Positions 1 to 10,088 of a stretch of 18,104 bases of DNA are shown here, piece after piece. The notes beneath the pieces are model-generated. The model was not told where the DNA came from and ran no database searches. It was given only the letters and a program-made list of their open reading frames with translations. Position 1 is the stretch's first letter. Every line of letters starts with the position of its first letter. The position numbers and the translations under genes were made by a program. The DNA comes from an uncultured Pseudorhodoferax sp. GTDB lineage: Bacteria > Pseudomonadota > Gammaproteobacteria > Burkholderiales > Burkholderiaceae. The stretch lies in assembly GCA_913776795.1 (NCBI GenBank), contig CAJYRH010000163.1:1-18104 (forward strand). The letters run 5' to 3'.

Positions 1-2868
1 GGCCCGCTGGGCGGCGCGGCCTTCAACAACGAGTTCGGGCGGCCCAACCTGCTGGGCTACTTCCGCGAGTACGAGCAGACCGCAGCCTCCGACGTGGACA
101 GCCAGCGCCGCGGCTACCACAAGCCCATCATGATCGCGGGTGGCCTGGGCACGATTGCCGCCGAGCAGACGAAGAAGATCCCCTTCCCGGCCGGCGCGCT
201 GCTGATCCAGCTGGGCGGGCCGGGCATGCGCATCGGCATGGGCGGCAGCGCGGCCAGCTCCATGGCCACGGGTGCCAACGCGGCCGAGCTCGATTTCGAC
301 TCGGTGCAGCGCGGCAATCCGGAGATCGAGCGCCGGGCCCAGGAAGTCATCAACCGCTGCTGGGAGCAGGGCGCGGACAACCCCATCCTGGCGATCCACG
401 ACGTGGGCGCGGGCGGCCTGTCCAACGCCTTCCCCGAGCTGACCAACGACGCGGGCCGCGGTGCGCGCTTCGAGCTGGCGTCCGTGCCGCTCGAGGAATC
501 GGGCATGGCGCCCAAGGAAATCTGGTGCAACGAAAGCCAGGAGCGCTACGTGCTGGCCATCGCGCCCGCGTCGCTGGAGCGCTTCGCGGCCTTTTGCGCG
601 CGCGAACGCTGCCCGTTCGCCGTTGTCGGCCGGGCCACGGAAGAGCGCCAGCTCGTCCTGGCCTCTGACGACAACCCGGTCGACATGCCCATGGAAGTGC
701 TGCTGGGCAAGCCGCCCAAGATGCACCGCGACGTGCAGACCGTGGCGCGCCGCTTCGCGCCGCTGGATCTGGATGGCGTCTCCCTGCAAAAGGCCGTGAT
801 CGACGTGCTGGCACACCCGACCGTGGCCTCCAAACGCTTCCTGATCACGATCGGCGACCGCACCGTGGGCGGCCTGTCGCACCGCGACCAGATGGTCGGC
901 CCCTGGCAGGTGCCCGTGGCCGACTGCGCCGTGACCCTGGCCGACTACGCCGGCTTCGCGGGTGAGGCGATGTCGATGGGCGAGCGTACGCCGCTGGCCG
1001 TCATCGACGCGCCGGCTTCGGGCCGCATGGCGGTGGGCGAGGCCATCACCAACCTGCTGGCCGCGCCCATCGAGCTGCCGCGCGTGAAACTCTCGGCCAA
1101 CTGGATGGCGGCCTGCGGCCAGCCCGGCGAAGATGCCGCGCTGTACGCCACCGTGAAGGCCGTCGGCATGGAGCTGTGCCCGGCGCTGGGCATCTCCATC
1201 CCGGTCGGCAAGGATTCGCTGTCCATGCGCACGCAGTGGCAGGACGGCACCGAGAAAAAGCAGGTCAGCGCGCCGGTGAGCCTGATCGTCTCGGCCTTCG
1301 CGACGCTGGCGGACGTGCGCGGCACGCTCACGCCCCAGCTGGATGCGACCGAGGCCGACAGCACGCTGGTGCTCGTCGACCTGGGCCGTGGCAAGCACCG
1401 CATGGGCGGCAGCATCCTGGCGCAGACGCTGGGCCAGGTGGGCGATGCCGCGCCCGACCTGGACGTGCCGCAGGACCTCGTGAACCTGGTCCGCGCCGTC
1501 AATGAACTGCGCGCCCAGGGCCGCATCCTGGCCTACCACGACCGCAGCGACGGCGGCCTGCTGGCCACCGTGTGCGAAATGGCCTTCGCCGGCCATGTCG
1601 GCGTGGCGCTCAACGTGGACATGCTGGTCACCGAAGGCGACGGCATCAGCGACAGCCGGGCCGAGTACGGCGACGCCAAGAACTGGGCCATCCAGGTGTC
1701 GGCGCGGCGCGAGGAGCTCACGCTCAAGGCCCTGTTCAGCGAGGAGCTGGGCGTGGTGCTGCAGGTGCGCACCGACGAGCGCAACGAGGTCATGCAGGTG
1801 CTGCGCACGCACGGCCTGTCCAAGTGGAGCCACTTCATCGGCAAGACGCGGCCCCCGGGCGGCGCGATGGATGTCGGCGTGGGCGAGGTCCAGGTCTGGC
1901 GCGACACCAAGTCGGTGTTCGCCGCCAGGCTGTCGGACCTGCACCAGGTCTGGGACAGCGTGAGCTGGAGGATCTGCCAGCAGCGCGACAACCCCGCCGG
2001 TGCCGATGCCGAGCATGCGGCGGCCGGCGCGACCGACGATCCAGGCCTGCAGGTCACCCTGCGCTTCACGCCGACCACGGCGGTTGCACCGGCGCTGCTG
2101 CATCGCCGGCCCAAGGTGGCCGTGCTGCGCGAGCAGGGCGTCAACTCGCATGTGGAGATGGCCTGGGCGTTCACGCAGGCTGGCTTCGAAGCCTTCGACG
2201 TGCACATGACCGACCTGCAGGCCGGCCGCTTCGATCTGGCCGACTTCCAGGGCGTGGTGGCCTGCGGCGGCTTCAGTTACGGCGACACGCTGGGGGCGGG
2301 CATCGGCTGGGCGCGTTCCATCACCTTCCACGAACGACTATCAGCGCAATTCCAGGCCTTCTTCGGCCGTGGCGACACCTTCGGCCTGGGCGTGTGCAAC
2401 GGCTGCCAGATGTTCGCCGAGCTGGCCGACATCATCCCTGGCGCGCAGGACTGGCCGCGCTTCACGACCAACCGCAGCGAGCGCTTCGAGGCGCGGCTGT
2501 CGCAGGTCGAGGTGCTCGATTCGCCCAGCCTGTTCTTCAAAGGGATGGCGGGCAGCCGGCTGCCGATCGCGGTGGCGCACGGCGAGGGTTTTGCCAACTT
2601 CGCGCGGCGCGGCGATGCGGCCAAGGCCATCGCAGCGATGCGCTTCACCGACCACCATGGCCAGCCGACCGAGGCCTACCCGTTCAACCCGAACGGCAGC
2701 CCGGATGGTTTGACGGCCGTGACCACGGCGGATGGCCGCTTCACGGCCATGATGCCGCACCCCGAGCGGGTGTTCCGCAACATCCAGATGAGCTGGACCT
2801 CGGGCGACCCGAGCGCCAGCAGCCCCTGGATGGAGCTGTGGCACAACGCACGGCGCTGGGTGGGTTGA
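1..2868 (+). CDS. purL: phosphoribosylformylglycinamidine synthase (FGAM synthase), 5' end missing
   Basis: This is the large single-chain PurL, which converts FGAR, glutamine and ATP to FGAM in the fourth step of cytosolic purine synthesis. The frame is open from base 1, so the gene begins upstream of the window. 955 codons are visible; the family is usually about 1,300 residues, so roughly the first quarter is missing. Visible synthetase motifs include GGPGMRIGMGGSAASSM, HDVGAGGLSNAFPEL and AYHDRSDGGLLA. The C-terminal glutaminase domain starts near visible residue 704 (PKVAVLREQGVNSHVEM). It carries the nucleophilic Cys at visible residue 799 (GVCNGCQM) and the His920/Glu922 pair (MMPHPERVF). 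The triad is intact, so the enzyme should be active. The stop lies 16 bases from the convergent moaA stop. Identity is very secure; only the true start is unseen. Confidence 0.97.
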   Translation, partial: GPLGGAAFNNEFGRPNLLGYFREYEQTAASDVDSQRRGYHKPIMIAGGLGTIAAEQTKKIPFPAGALLIQLGGPGMRIGMGGSAASSMATGANAAELDFDSVQRGNPEIERRAQEVINRCWEQGADNPILAIHDVGAGGLSNAFPELTNDAGRGARFELASVPLEESGMAPKEIWCNESQERYVLAIAPASLERFAAFCARERCPFAVVGRATEERQLVLASDDNPVDMPMEVLLGKPPKMHRDVQTVARRFAPLDLDGVSLQKAVIDVLAHPTVASKRFLITIGDRTVGGLSHRDQMVGPWQVPVADCAVTLADYAGFAGEAMSMGERTPLAVIDAPASGRMAVGEAITNLLAAPIELPRVKLSANWMAACGQPGEDAALYATVKAVGMELCPALGISIPVGKDSLSMRTQWQDGTEKKQVSAPVSLIVSAFATLADVRGTLTPQLDATEADSTLVLVDLGRGKHRMGGSILAQTLGQVGDAAPDLDVPQDLVNLVRAVNELRAQGRILAYHDRSDGGLLATVCEMAFAGHVGVALNVDMLVTEGDGISDSRAEYGDAKNWAIQVSARREELTLKALFSEELGVVLQVRTDERNEVMQVLRTHGLSKWSHFIGKTRPPGGAMDVGVGEVQVWRDTKSVFAARLSDLHQVWDSVSWRICQQRDNPAGADAEHAAAGATDDPGLQVTLRFTPTTAVAPALLHRRPKVAVLREQGVNSHVEMAWAFTQAGFEAFDVHMTDLQAGRFDLADFQGVVACGGFSYGDTLGAGIGWARSITFHERLSAQFQAFFGRGDTFGLGVCNGCQMFAELADIIPGAQDWPRFTTNRSERFEARLSQVEVLDSPSLFFKGMAGSRLPIAVAHGEGFANFARRGDAAKAIAAMRFTDHHGQPTEAYPFNPNGSPDGLTAVTTADGRFTAMMPHPERVFRNIQMSWTSGDPSASSPWMELWHNARRWVG

Positions 2869-2874
2869 GCGTGG

Positions 2875-2894
2875 CGGCGGCCTGTCAGCCGCCG
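2875..2894. terminator. hairpin at the purL/moaA convergent junction
   Basis: The arms CGGCGGC (2875-2881) and GCCGCCG (2888-2894) form a perfect 7-base stem with a 6-base loop (CTGTCA) that contains the moaA stop codon. There is no T-run on either side, so this is not a classical intrinsic terminator. It may act as a barrier or RNA 3'-end stabiliser for both convergent genes. The arm on the moaA side also encodes the conserved Gly-Gly end of MoaA, so part of the symmetry could be a coding by-product. Confidence 0.3.
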
Positions 2895-3985
2895 ATGTAG
2901 CTCATCTCGATGCGCTTTTCGGCTGGCGCGAGCAAGCCAGCGCCGCGCAGCTGCGAGTAGCGGTCGCTGCGCTGCTGCCAGATGCCGGCAATGGCCTGCG
3001 TGATTTCCGCGTCCGGCGCGCCGCCACGCAGAAGGCCGCGCAGGTCGTGGCCGCGGCTGGCGAACAGGCACAGGTAGACCTGGCCCTCGGTCGACAGCCG
3101 GGCACGGTTGCAGTCGTGGCAAAAGGCCTGGGTCACGCTGCTGATGACACCGATCTCGCCCGAACCGTCGGCGTAGCCCCAGCGCGCGGCCGTCTCGCCG
3201 GGCGCAGTGGGATCAAGCGCCACCAGCGGCAACTCGGCCGACAGGCGTTGCACCACCTCTGCCGAGGGCAGCACCTCGTGCATGCGCCACCCATTGGTGG
3301 CGCCCACGTCCATGTACTCGATGAAGCGCAGCACCACGCCGGTGCCGCGGAAATGCCGGGCCATGGGCACGATCTCCTGCTCGTTCGTGCCCCGCTTGAC
3401 GACCATGTTGACCTTGATCGGGCCGAGACCCGCTTGCTGGGCCGCCTCGATGCCGCGCAGCACGTCGGCGACCGGAAAGTCGACATCGTTCATGCGCCGG
3501 AACACGGCGTCGTCCAGCCCGTCCAGGCTCACGGTCACACGGTTCAGCCCGGCCGCCTTGAGGCTGGCGGCCTTGCGCGCCAGCAGCGAGCCATTGGTCG
3601 TGAGGGTGAGATCCAGCGGTTCGCCGTCCAGGGTAGGCAGGGCCGCCAGCTGCTCGATGAGCACCTCGATGTTCTTGCGCAGCAGCGGCTCGCCACCGGT
3701 CAGGTGGATCTTGCGCACCCCCTGGGCCACGAACAGCCGGGCCAGACGCGTGATCTCCTCGAAGCTCAGCAGCGCGCTGTGCGGCAGGTAGGGATAGTCC
3801 TTGCCGAAGACTTCCTTGGGCATGCAGTAGCTGCAGCGAAAGTTGCAGCGGTCGGTCACGCTGATGCGCAAGTCGCGAAGCGGGCGGTGCAGTTGGTCGT
3901 ACAGGGCGCCAGGCTCAACAATGGCACGCAGCGGCGTCGGCAGGGACGCAGCCTGGGCAACGAGGGGGATGACGCGGCGAGCCAT
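2885..3985 (-). CDS. moaA: GTP 3',8-cyclase (molybdenum cofactor biosynthesis protein A)
   Basis: MoaA is a radical SAM enzyme that, with MoaC, turns GTP into cyclic pyranopterin monophosphate, the first step of molybdenum cofactor synthesis. The 366-residue product has the N-terminal 4Fe-4S/SAM motif CNFRCSYC (Cys47, 51, 54), a GGEP motif at 97-100, and the second C-terminal cluster [10 protein letters not shown]...YLC (Cys289, 292, 306). It ends in the characteristic Gly-Gly. The start at 3985 (MARRVIPLV) is chosen because it matches the usual start of Burkholderiales MoaA. The frame stays open to 4117, but the added stretch is an Ala/Arg-rich segment unlike MoaA. No good Shine-Dalgarno sequence precedes either start. 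Position 94 is His (KIHLTGGEP) where many homologues have Arg, which looks a minor variation. No other moa/moe gene lies in the window. Confidence 0.96.
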   Translation of the reverse strand: MARRVIPLVAQAASLPTPLRAIVEPGALYDQLHRPLRDLRISVTDRCNFRCSYCMPKEVFGKDYPYLPHSALLSFEEITRLARLFVAQGVRKIHLTGGEPLLRKNIEVLIEQLAALPTLDGEPLDLTLTTNGSLLARKAASLKAAGLNRVTVSLDGLDDAVFRRMNDVDFPVADVLRGIEAAQQAGLGPIKVNMVVKRGTNEQEIVPMARHFRGTGVVLRFIEYMDVGATNGWRMHEVLPSAEVVQRLSAELPLVALDPTAPGETAARWGYADGSGEIGVISSVTQAFCHDCNRARLSTEGQVYLCLFASRGHDLRGLLRGGAPDAEITQAIAGIWQQRSDRYSQLRGAGLLAPAEKRIEMSYIGG

Positions 3986-4213
3986 GCCTGATTGTGCCGC
4001 AGGGGCCTCGGGTGGACGCCTGGCAGGGACATGGGCATGGCGTGCCGTTTGCGCCGAAGCAGCCACGCCGCAAGCGTCTGTGCGTCCCGCGGTGGAATGC
4101 GCGCCGTGCGACGCCACGGCACGGGCCGACGATGCACATTGCGTCGACGGCGCATCTGCGCTGCGCTGGTACGCGCGCGGGTGCCGTGCGCGACAGTGCC
4201 CCCTGGGCTGGCC

Positions 4214-5647
4214 TCAGCCGTGGCGCACCGCCACGGTCTTGAGCACGGTAAAGCCGTACAGCGCTTCGAAACCCTTTTCGCGGCCATAGCCCGAACTCTT
4301 GACTCCGCCGAAGGGCAGTTCCACGCCGCCACCGGCGCCGTAGTTGTTGATGAACACCTGGCCGCTGCGCACGCCGCGCGCGATGCGGAACTGGCGTGCA
4401 CCGTCACGCGTCCAGACCCCGGCGACCAGGCCGAACTGGGTGGCATTGGCCAGAGCCAGTGCATGCTCCTCGTCGTCGAAAGCCATGGATGCGAGGACCG
4501 GGCCGAACACTTCCTCCTGCGCCAGCCTGTGGTCTACCGGTACGTCGCGCAGCAGCGTGGGGGCCTGGTAGTAGCCGGTCTCGGGCGCCTCGTCGACGAC
4601 GCGGCCCTGGGCCACGATCGGGATGTCGGCGGCGTGCGCATCCGACAGGAAATCCCACACGCGCTGCTGCTGCGTCGCCCGGATCAACGGCCCCACGTCC
4701 AGATCCATTGCGGCGGGCCCCACGCGCAGGCCCTCGAATGCCACGGCCAGACGCTCCAGCAGCGGTTCGTAGATGGACCGCTCGACCAGCAGGCGCGACC
4801 CCGCGGAACAGGTCTGGCCGGCGTTCTGCACGATGGCGTTGACGATGGCCGGGATGGCCGCGTCCGGATCGGCGTCGGCGAATACGATTTGCGGGCTTTT
4901 GCCACCCAGTTCCAGCGTGACCGGACAATGCCTTTCGGCGGCGGCCTGCTGGATCAGCGTGCCGATTCTGGGACTTCCAGTGAAGCTGATGTGGTCGATG
5001 CCGGGATGGCGCGCCAGCGCATCGCCCACCTCGTGGCCGTAGCCGGTGACGATGTTGATGGCGCCCGCCGGAAAGCCGGCCTGCGCTGCCAGTTCCGCCA
5101 CGCGCAGCAGCGACAGGCAGGCGTCCTCGGACGGCTTGACGACGCAGACGTTGCCAGCCGCCAGCGCGCCGCCCACACAGCGGCCGAAAATCTGCATGGG
5201 GTAGTTCCAAGGCACGATGTGGCCGGTGACGCCGTGCGGCTCGCGCCATGTGAAAACGCTGTAGCCGTTCTGGTAGGGAATGGTCTCGCCGTGCAGCTTG
5301 TCGCACGCGCCGGCGTAGAACTCGAAGTAGCGCACCAGCGCCACCGCGTCAGCGCGTGCCTGCTTGGTCGGCTTGCCGCAGTCGCGTTGCTCGAGCGCGG
5401 CGAGCTCCTCTGCATGCTCGGAGACCTTCTCGGCCAGGCGCATCAGCAGGCGGCTGCGCTCCGCCGCCGACAGCTTGGACCAGACACCGTCGTAGCACTG
5501 GCGTGCGGCGCGCACGGCAGCGTCGATGTCCTGCGCATTGCTGCGCTGGATCTCGTCGAAGGGTTGTCCATCCGACGGGTCGACCATCGGGATCGTTTGG
5601 CCGGACGAAGAGGGGACGAAAGCGTTGGCGATGTAGTTCAGTGACAT
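4214..5647 (-). CDS. NAD(P)-dependent aldehyde dehydrogenase
   Basis: This is a 477-residue member of the aldehyde dehydrogenase superfamily, which oxidises an aldehyde to a carboxylate with NAD(P)+. All expected residues are present: the oxyanion-hole Asn148 (IVPWNYPMQ), Lys171 (VKPSED), the Rossmann-fold segment FTGSPRIGT (222-230), the general base Glu246 (VTLELGGK) and nucleophile Cys280 (NAGQTCSAGSR). The C-terminal ELPFGGVKSSGYGRE signature is also present. The start at 5647 (MSLNYIANAF) fits the family; an in-frame extension to 5740 is not family-like. No strong ribosome site is visible. The substrate cannot be read from sequence. The overall wording is closest to betaine-aldehyde or aminoaldehyde-type enzymes, but no pathway partner lies alongside. 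It lies 354 bases downstream of hppA on the same strand and is probably transcribed separately. Confidence 0.92.
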   Translation of the reverse strand: MSLNYIANAFVPSSSGQTIPMVDPSDGQPFDEIQRSNAQDIDAAVRAARQCYDGVWSKLSAAERSRLLMRLAEKVSEHAEELAALEQRDCGKPTKQARADAVALVRYFEFYAGACDKLHGETIPYQNGYSVFTWREPHGVTGHIVPWNYPMQIFGRCVGGALAAGNVCVVKPSEDACLSLLRVAELAAQAGFPAGAINIVTGYGHEVGDALARHPGIDHISFTGSPRIGTLIQQAAAERHCPVTLELGGKSPQIVFADADPDAAIPAIVNAIVQNAGQTCSAGSRLLVERSIYEPLLERLAVAFEGLRVGPAAMDLDVGPLIRATQQQRVWDFLSDAHAADIPIVAQGRVVDEAPETGYYQAPTLLRDVPVDHRLAQEEVFGPVLASMAFDDEEHALALANATQFGLVAGVWTRDGARQFRIARGVRSGQVFINNYGAGGGVELPFGGVKSSGYGREKGFEALYGFTVLKTVAVRHG

Positions 5648-5812
5648 GAAATGAGCGGATGGAGCGGACCAGGAGCAGATGATGCCGGAGGGCCGGCACA
5701 GCAAGGTGGCAACGCCTGGCGCAGGTGTAAGCAGGCGCAAGCCCCCAAATCATGGCACGGCGCATCGGGGTGCGGTCACCATCGGCAAGCTGGGCCGGCT
5801 CCGCCGCCGGCG

Positions 5813-5828
5813 CCTGCCGTGCGGCAGG
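5813..5828. repeat. perfect 6-base stem-loop in the hppA/aldehyde dehydrogenase gap
   Basis: CCTGCC (5813-5818) and GGCAGG (5823-5828) flank a GTGC loop. The element lies about 165 bases upstream of the aldehyde dehydrogenase start on that gene's strand. It could belong to the upstream transcript end or to a leader RNA. In DNA this GC-rich, such a stem can also arise by chance. Confidence 0.3.
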
Positions 5829-5946
5829 ACGGTGGCGCCAATGGCCTGCGCACGGAAGAACGCCGCATTCCCCATGCAGGCCCGAGCGCGTTCCCCACCC
5901 GACGCAGGGATGCGCGTGCCGGACCCGCATGCCTGTCCCGTCGCGG

Positions 5947-5960
5947 GCGTCGTTCGACGC
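5947..5960 (-). terminator. possible hppA transcript-end hairpin
   Basis: The arms GCGTC and GACGC form a 5-base stem closing on GTTC (or 6 bases closing on TT). They lie downstream of the hppA stop codon in the direction of hppA transcription. An overlapping imperfect symmetry (GTCGCG at 5940-5945 and CGCGAC at 5958-5963) could lengthen it. No T-run follows, so it is not a standard intrinsic terminator. The call rests on position and symmetry only. Confidence 0.25.
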
Positions 5961-6001
5961 GACCCACGCCGCGTCGGTCCCGGCCGCGCCGGACTGACTT
6001 C

Positions 6002-8065
<2,064 letters not shown>

Positions 8066-8072
8066 AAAACGT

Positions 8073-8080
8073 CTCTCCTC
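8073..8080 (-). promoter_or_regulatory. strong ribosome binding site of hppA
   Basis: On the minus strand GAGGAGAG precedes the ATG at 8065 by about 7-9 bases. It is one of the best Shine-Dalgarno sequences in the window and decides the start over the upstream in-frame alternative at 8116. Confidence 0.75.
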
Positions 8081-8247
8081 ACGCTCGTTCTCGTTGCTCT
8101 GAAGGGCACAACGCACGCGGTGCCCCGCTGCGTTGCTTCCTCGTCGTGCTCAGAACTCGTGCGAATGACGATTGGCCAACCGGTCCAATATATAAGCAAA
8201 TCTCGCAAACACTGTTGCATCGGGGCCTCGACAGGGAGCGCGCCCTC

Positions 8248-8253
8248 TAAAAT
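8248..8253 (+). promoter_or_regulatory. candidate -10 element for ppa
   Basis: TAAAAT lies about 49 bases upstream of the ppa ATG in the hppA/ppa divergent region. It resembles a sigma70 -10 box, but no good -35 hexamer lies at 16-18 bases. A separate AT-rich island at 8187-8196 (AATATATAAG) stands out in this GC-rich spacer and may serve either gene. Both assignments are tentative. Confidence 0.25.
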
Positions 8254-8301
8254 CCGGGTTTGTCCCAGGCGTTCCCTTTTTTCAACTGCTCCGAAAGCAC
8301 C

Positions 8302-8841
8302 ATGTCCCTCGACAAAGTCTCCCCCGGCAAGAACATTCCCGATGCGTTCAACGTGGTCATCGAAATCCCGATGAACGCCGACCCGATCAAGTACGAGGTG
8401 GACAAGGACTCTGGCGCGATCTTCGTGGACCGCTTCATGACCACGGCCATGCACTATCCGAGCAATTACGGCTACGTGCCGCAGACCTTGTCCGGCGACG
8501 GCGACCCGGTGGACGTGCTGGTCATCACGCCGTACCCGCTGTTCCCCGGTGTGGTCGTGCCTTGCCGTCCACTGGGCATCCTGATGATGGAAGACGAGGC
8601 TGGTGTGGACGGCAAGGTGCTGGCTGTGCCGACCGACAAGGTGTTGCCGATCTACAGCCACTGGAAGACAGTCTCCGATGTCAACCAGATGCGCCTGAAG
8701 GCCATCACGCACTTCTTCGAGCATTACAAGGACCTGGAAGCCGGCAAGTGGGTCAAGGTGCTGGGATGGGAAGGCATCGACGCGGCCAAGAAGGAAGTGC
8801 TGGATGGCGTCGCCAACTACAAGAGCAAGACGGGGGCCTGA
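8302..8841 (+). CDS. ppa: soluble inorganic pyrophosphatase (family I)
   Basis: This cytosolic Mg2+-dependent enzyme splits pyrophosphate to phosphate, pulling biosynthetic reactions forward. The 179-residue product has the usual bacterial length. It shows the signature DGDPVDVLV with Asp66, Asp68 and Asp71. EDEAGVDGK supplies Asp98 and Asp103, matching the E. coli metal-binding set. Lys30, Glu32, Arg44 and Tyr56 are also in place. The start at 8302 ([10 protein letters not shown]) fits the family; the frame is open to 8260, but the extra 14 residues are not family-like. The Shine-Dalgarno is weak (GAAAG). The gene is divergent from hppA. A PLP-enzyme gene begins 7 bases after its stop, so the two are probably co-transcribed. 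Confidence 0.96.
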   Translation: MSLDKVSPGKNIPDAFNVVIEIPMNADPIKYEVDKDSGAIFVDRFMTTAMHYPSNYGYVPQTLSGDGDPVDVLVITPYPLFPGVVVPCRPLGILMMEDEAGVDGKVLAVPTDKVLPIYSHWKTVSDVNQMRLKAITHFFEHYKDLEAGKWVKVLGWEGIDAAKKEVLDGVANYKSKTGA

Positions 8842-8848
8842 TCCGTCC

Positions 8849-10081
8849 ATGGCCTCCGAAGGCATCAGCACGGGCATCGTGCACTCCGACCGCCGGCTCG
8901 GCATCGAGCACGGCGGGGTGCACAAGCCCATCCACACCTCGGTGCAGTACGGCTTCGACAAGGTCGAAGACCTGATCGGGGTGTTCCAGGGCACCACCAA
9001 GGGCGGCTTCAGCTACGCGCGCCAGGGCACGCCGACCACGGCCGCCCTGGAAGCCCAGATCACACGCCTGGAGCGGGGTGTTGGCACGGTCTGCTTCGCC
9101 ACCGGCATGGGTGCCATCAGCGCGGTGTTCTTCACGCTGCTGCGCGCGGGCGACCACCTGGTGGCCAGCCAGTTCGTGTTCGGCAACACCAACAGCCTGT
9201 TCGGCACGCTGCGCGATTTCGGCATCGAGATCACGACGGTGGACGCCACCGATGCGGCCCAGGTGGCGCAGGCGCTGCGGCCGAACACGCGCATGGTCTT
9301 CGTCGAGACCATCGCGAACCCGGGAACGCAGGTGGCTGACATGCCGGCCATCGGCCGGCTGTGCGCCGAACGCAGACTGCTCTTCGTGGTGGACAACACC
9401 ATCACTTCGCCGGCGCTGTTTCGCCCGATCGAAGTGGGTGCTGGTCTGGTGGTGCAGTCGCTCACCAAGACCGTCTCTGGTCACGGGCATGCGCTGGGCG
9501 GCTCGGTCACGGACACGGGTTGCTTCGACTGGCAGGACTACCCCAACATCTTTGCGGCCTACCGCAAGGGCGAACCCAGGCAATGGGGCCTGGCGCAGGT
9601 GCGCAAGAAGGGTCTGCGGGACATGGGCGCGACGTTGTCGTCCGAGCATGCTCACCACATCAGCGTGGGTGCGGAGACGCTGGCGCTGCGCGTGGCGCAC
9701 ACCAGCGCCACGGCACTCCTGCTGGCGCGCTACCTGGAAGCGCACCCCTCGGTGGTGTCGGTGCGCTACCCGATGCTGGAGTCGCACCCGCAACACGCAT
9801 TGTCCAGACAGCTGTTCGGCGCAGGATCGTGGTTGCTGTCGTTTGAACTTGCCGATACGGCGGCCTGTCTCGCCTTCCTCAACAGGCTGCAACTGGCGGT
9901 GAAGGCCACCGGTCTGGGCGACACGCGCACGCTCGTGATCCCGGTCGCCCCGACGATCTTCTGGGAGGCCGGTGCACAGGTGCGCGCCGCGATGGGCATT
10001 GCAGACGGCCTGATCCGCCTCTCGGTCGGTCTGGAAGACAGCGCCGACCTGCTGGCCGACTTCGAGCAGGCCTTGCGTTGA
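8849..10081 (+). CDS. cystathionine gamma-synthase family PLP enzyme, substrate unknown
   Basis: This is a 410-residue fold-type I PLP enzyme of the Cys/Met metabolism family. The PLP-binding Lys207 lies in SLTKTVSGHGHALGG, Asp182 (VVDNT) should bind the pyridine nitrogen, and Tyr56/Arg58 (FSYARQGTPT) match the phosphate-binding pair supplied by the neighbouring subunit. Several usual family residues differ: the motif normally read as TKY is TKT, GHxD is GHGH, and the position of the active-site Tyr (Tyr114 of methionine gamma-lyase) is Phe111 (FVFGNTNSLF). Similar FGNTNS proteins are, from memory, a recurrent proteobacterial subgroup annotated only as cystathionine gamma-synthase family protein. 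It may be a lyase or sulfhydrylase on a thiol or O-acyl amino acid, but the reaction is unassigned. The start at 8849, 7 bases after ppa, suggests coupled translation; no strong ribosome site is seen. Confidence 0.85.
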   Translation: MASEGISTGIVHSDRRLGIEHGGVHKPIHTSVQYGFDKVEDLIGVFQGTTKGGFSYARQGTPTTAALEAQITRLERGVGTVCFATGMGAISAVFFTLLRAGDHLVASQFVFGNTNSLFGTLRDFGIEITTVDATDAAQVAQALRPNTRMVFVETIANPGTQVADMPAIGRLCAERRLLFVVDNTITSPALFRPIEVGAGLVVQSLTKTVSGHGHALGGSVTDTGCFDWQDYPNIFAAYRKGEPRQWGLAQVRKKGLRDMGATLSSEHAHHISVGAETLALRVAHTSATALLLARYLEAHPSVVSVRYPMLESHPQHALSRQLFGAGSWLLSFELADTAACLAFLNRLQLAVKATGLGDTRTLVIPVAPTIFWEAGAQVRAAMGIADGLIRLSVGLEDSADLLADFEQALR

Positions 10082-10088
10082 ACAGCGT

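Larger units (their letters stand above)
5648..6001. other. 354-base intergenic region between hppA and the aldehyde dehydrogenase gene
   Basis: This is the longest gene-free stretch in the window. No convincing protein is encoded: the short reading frames on both strands are Arg/Ala/Pro-rich shadows. Two hairpins are visible. One is 5947-5960 (GCGTC/GACGC with loop GTTC), about 40-55 bases past the hppA stop. The other is 5813-5828 (CCTGCC/GGCAGG with loop GTGC). The region should hold the end of the hppA transcript and the promoter of the aldehyde dehydrogenase gene, but no convincing -35/-10 pair was found. Confidence 0.5.

Noticed and set aside
1572..2900. 442-codon open frame on the plus strand inside purL
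   Set aside because: Second-frame shadow of purL with Arg/Gly/Ala-rich translation.
3986..4117. 44-residue N-terminal extension of MoaA
   Set aside because: Ala/Arg/His-rich, no Shine-Dalgarno, and the family start at MARRVIP fits better.
3992..5644. 550-codon open frame on the plus strand
   Set aside because: It lies antisense to the clear aldehyde dehydrogenase gene and reads as His/Arg/Gly-rich sequence with no domain; long shadow frames are expected in GC-rich DNA.
5648..5740. 31-residue N-terminal extension of the aldehyde dehydrogenase
   Set aside because: It could be mistaken for a signal peptide, but the enzyme family is cytosolic and the family N-terminus begins at MSLNYIANAF.
5776..5967. 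63-codon minus-strand frame in the hppA downstream gap
   Set aside because: Arg/Ala/Gly-rich, no ribosome site, no similarity recognised; typical of random GC-rich frames.
8753..9892. 379-codon open frame on the minus strand
   Set aside because: Antisense to ppa and the PLP-enzyme gene; low-complexity Arg/His composition.
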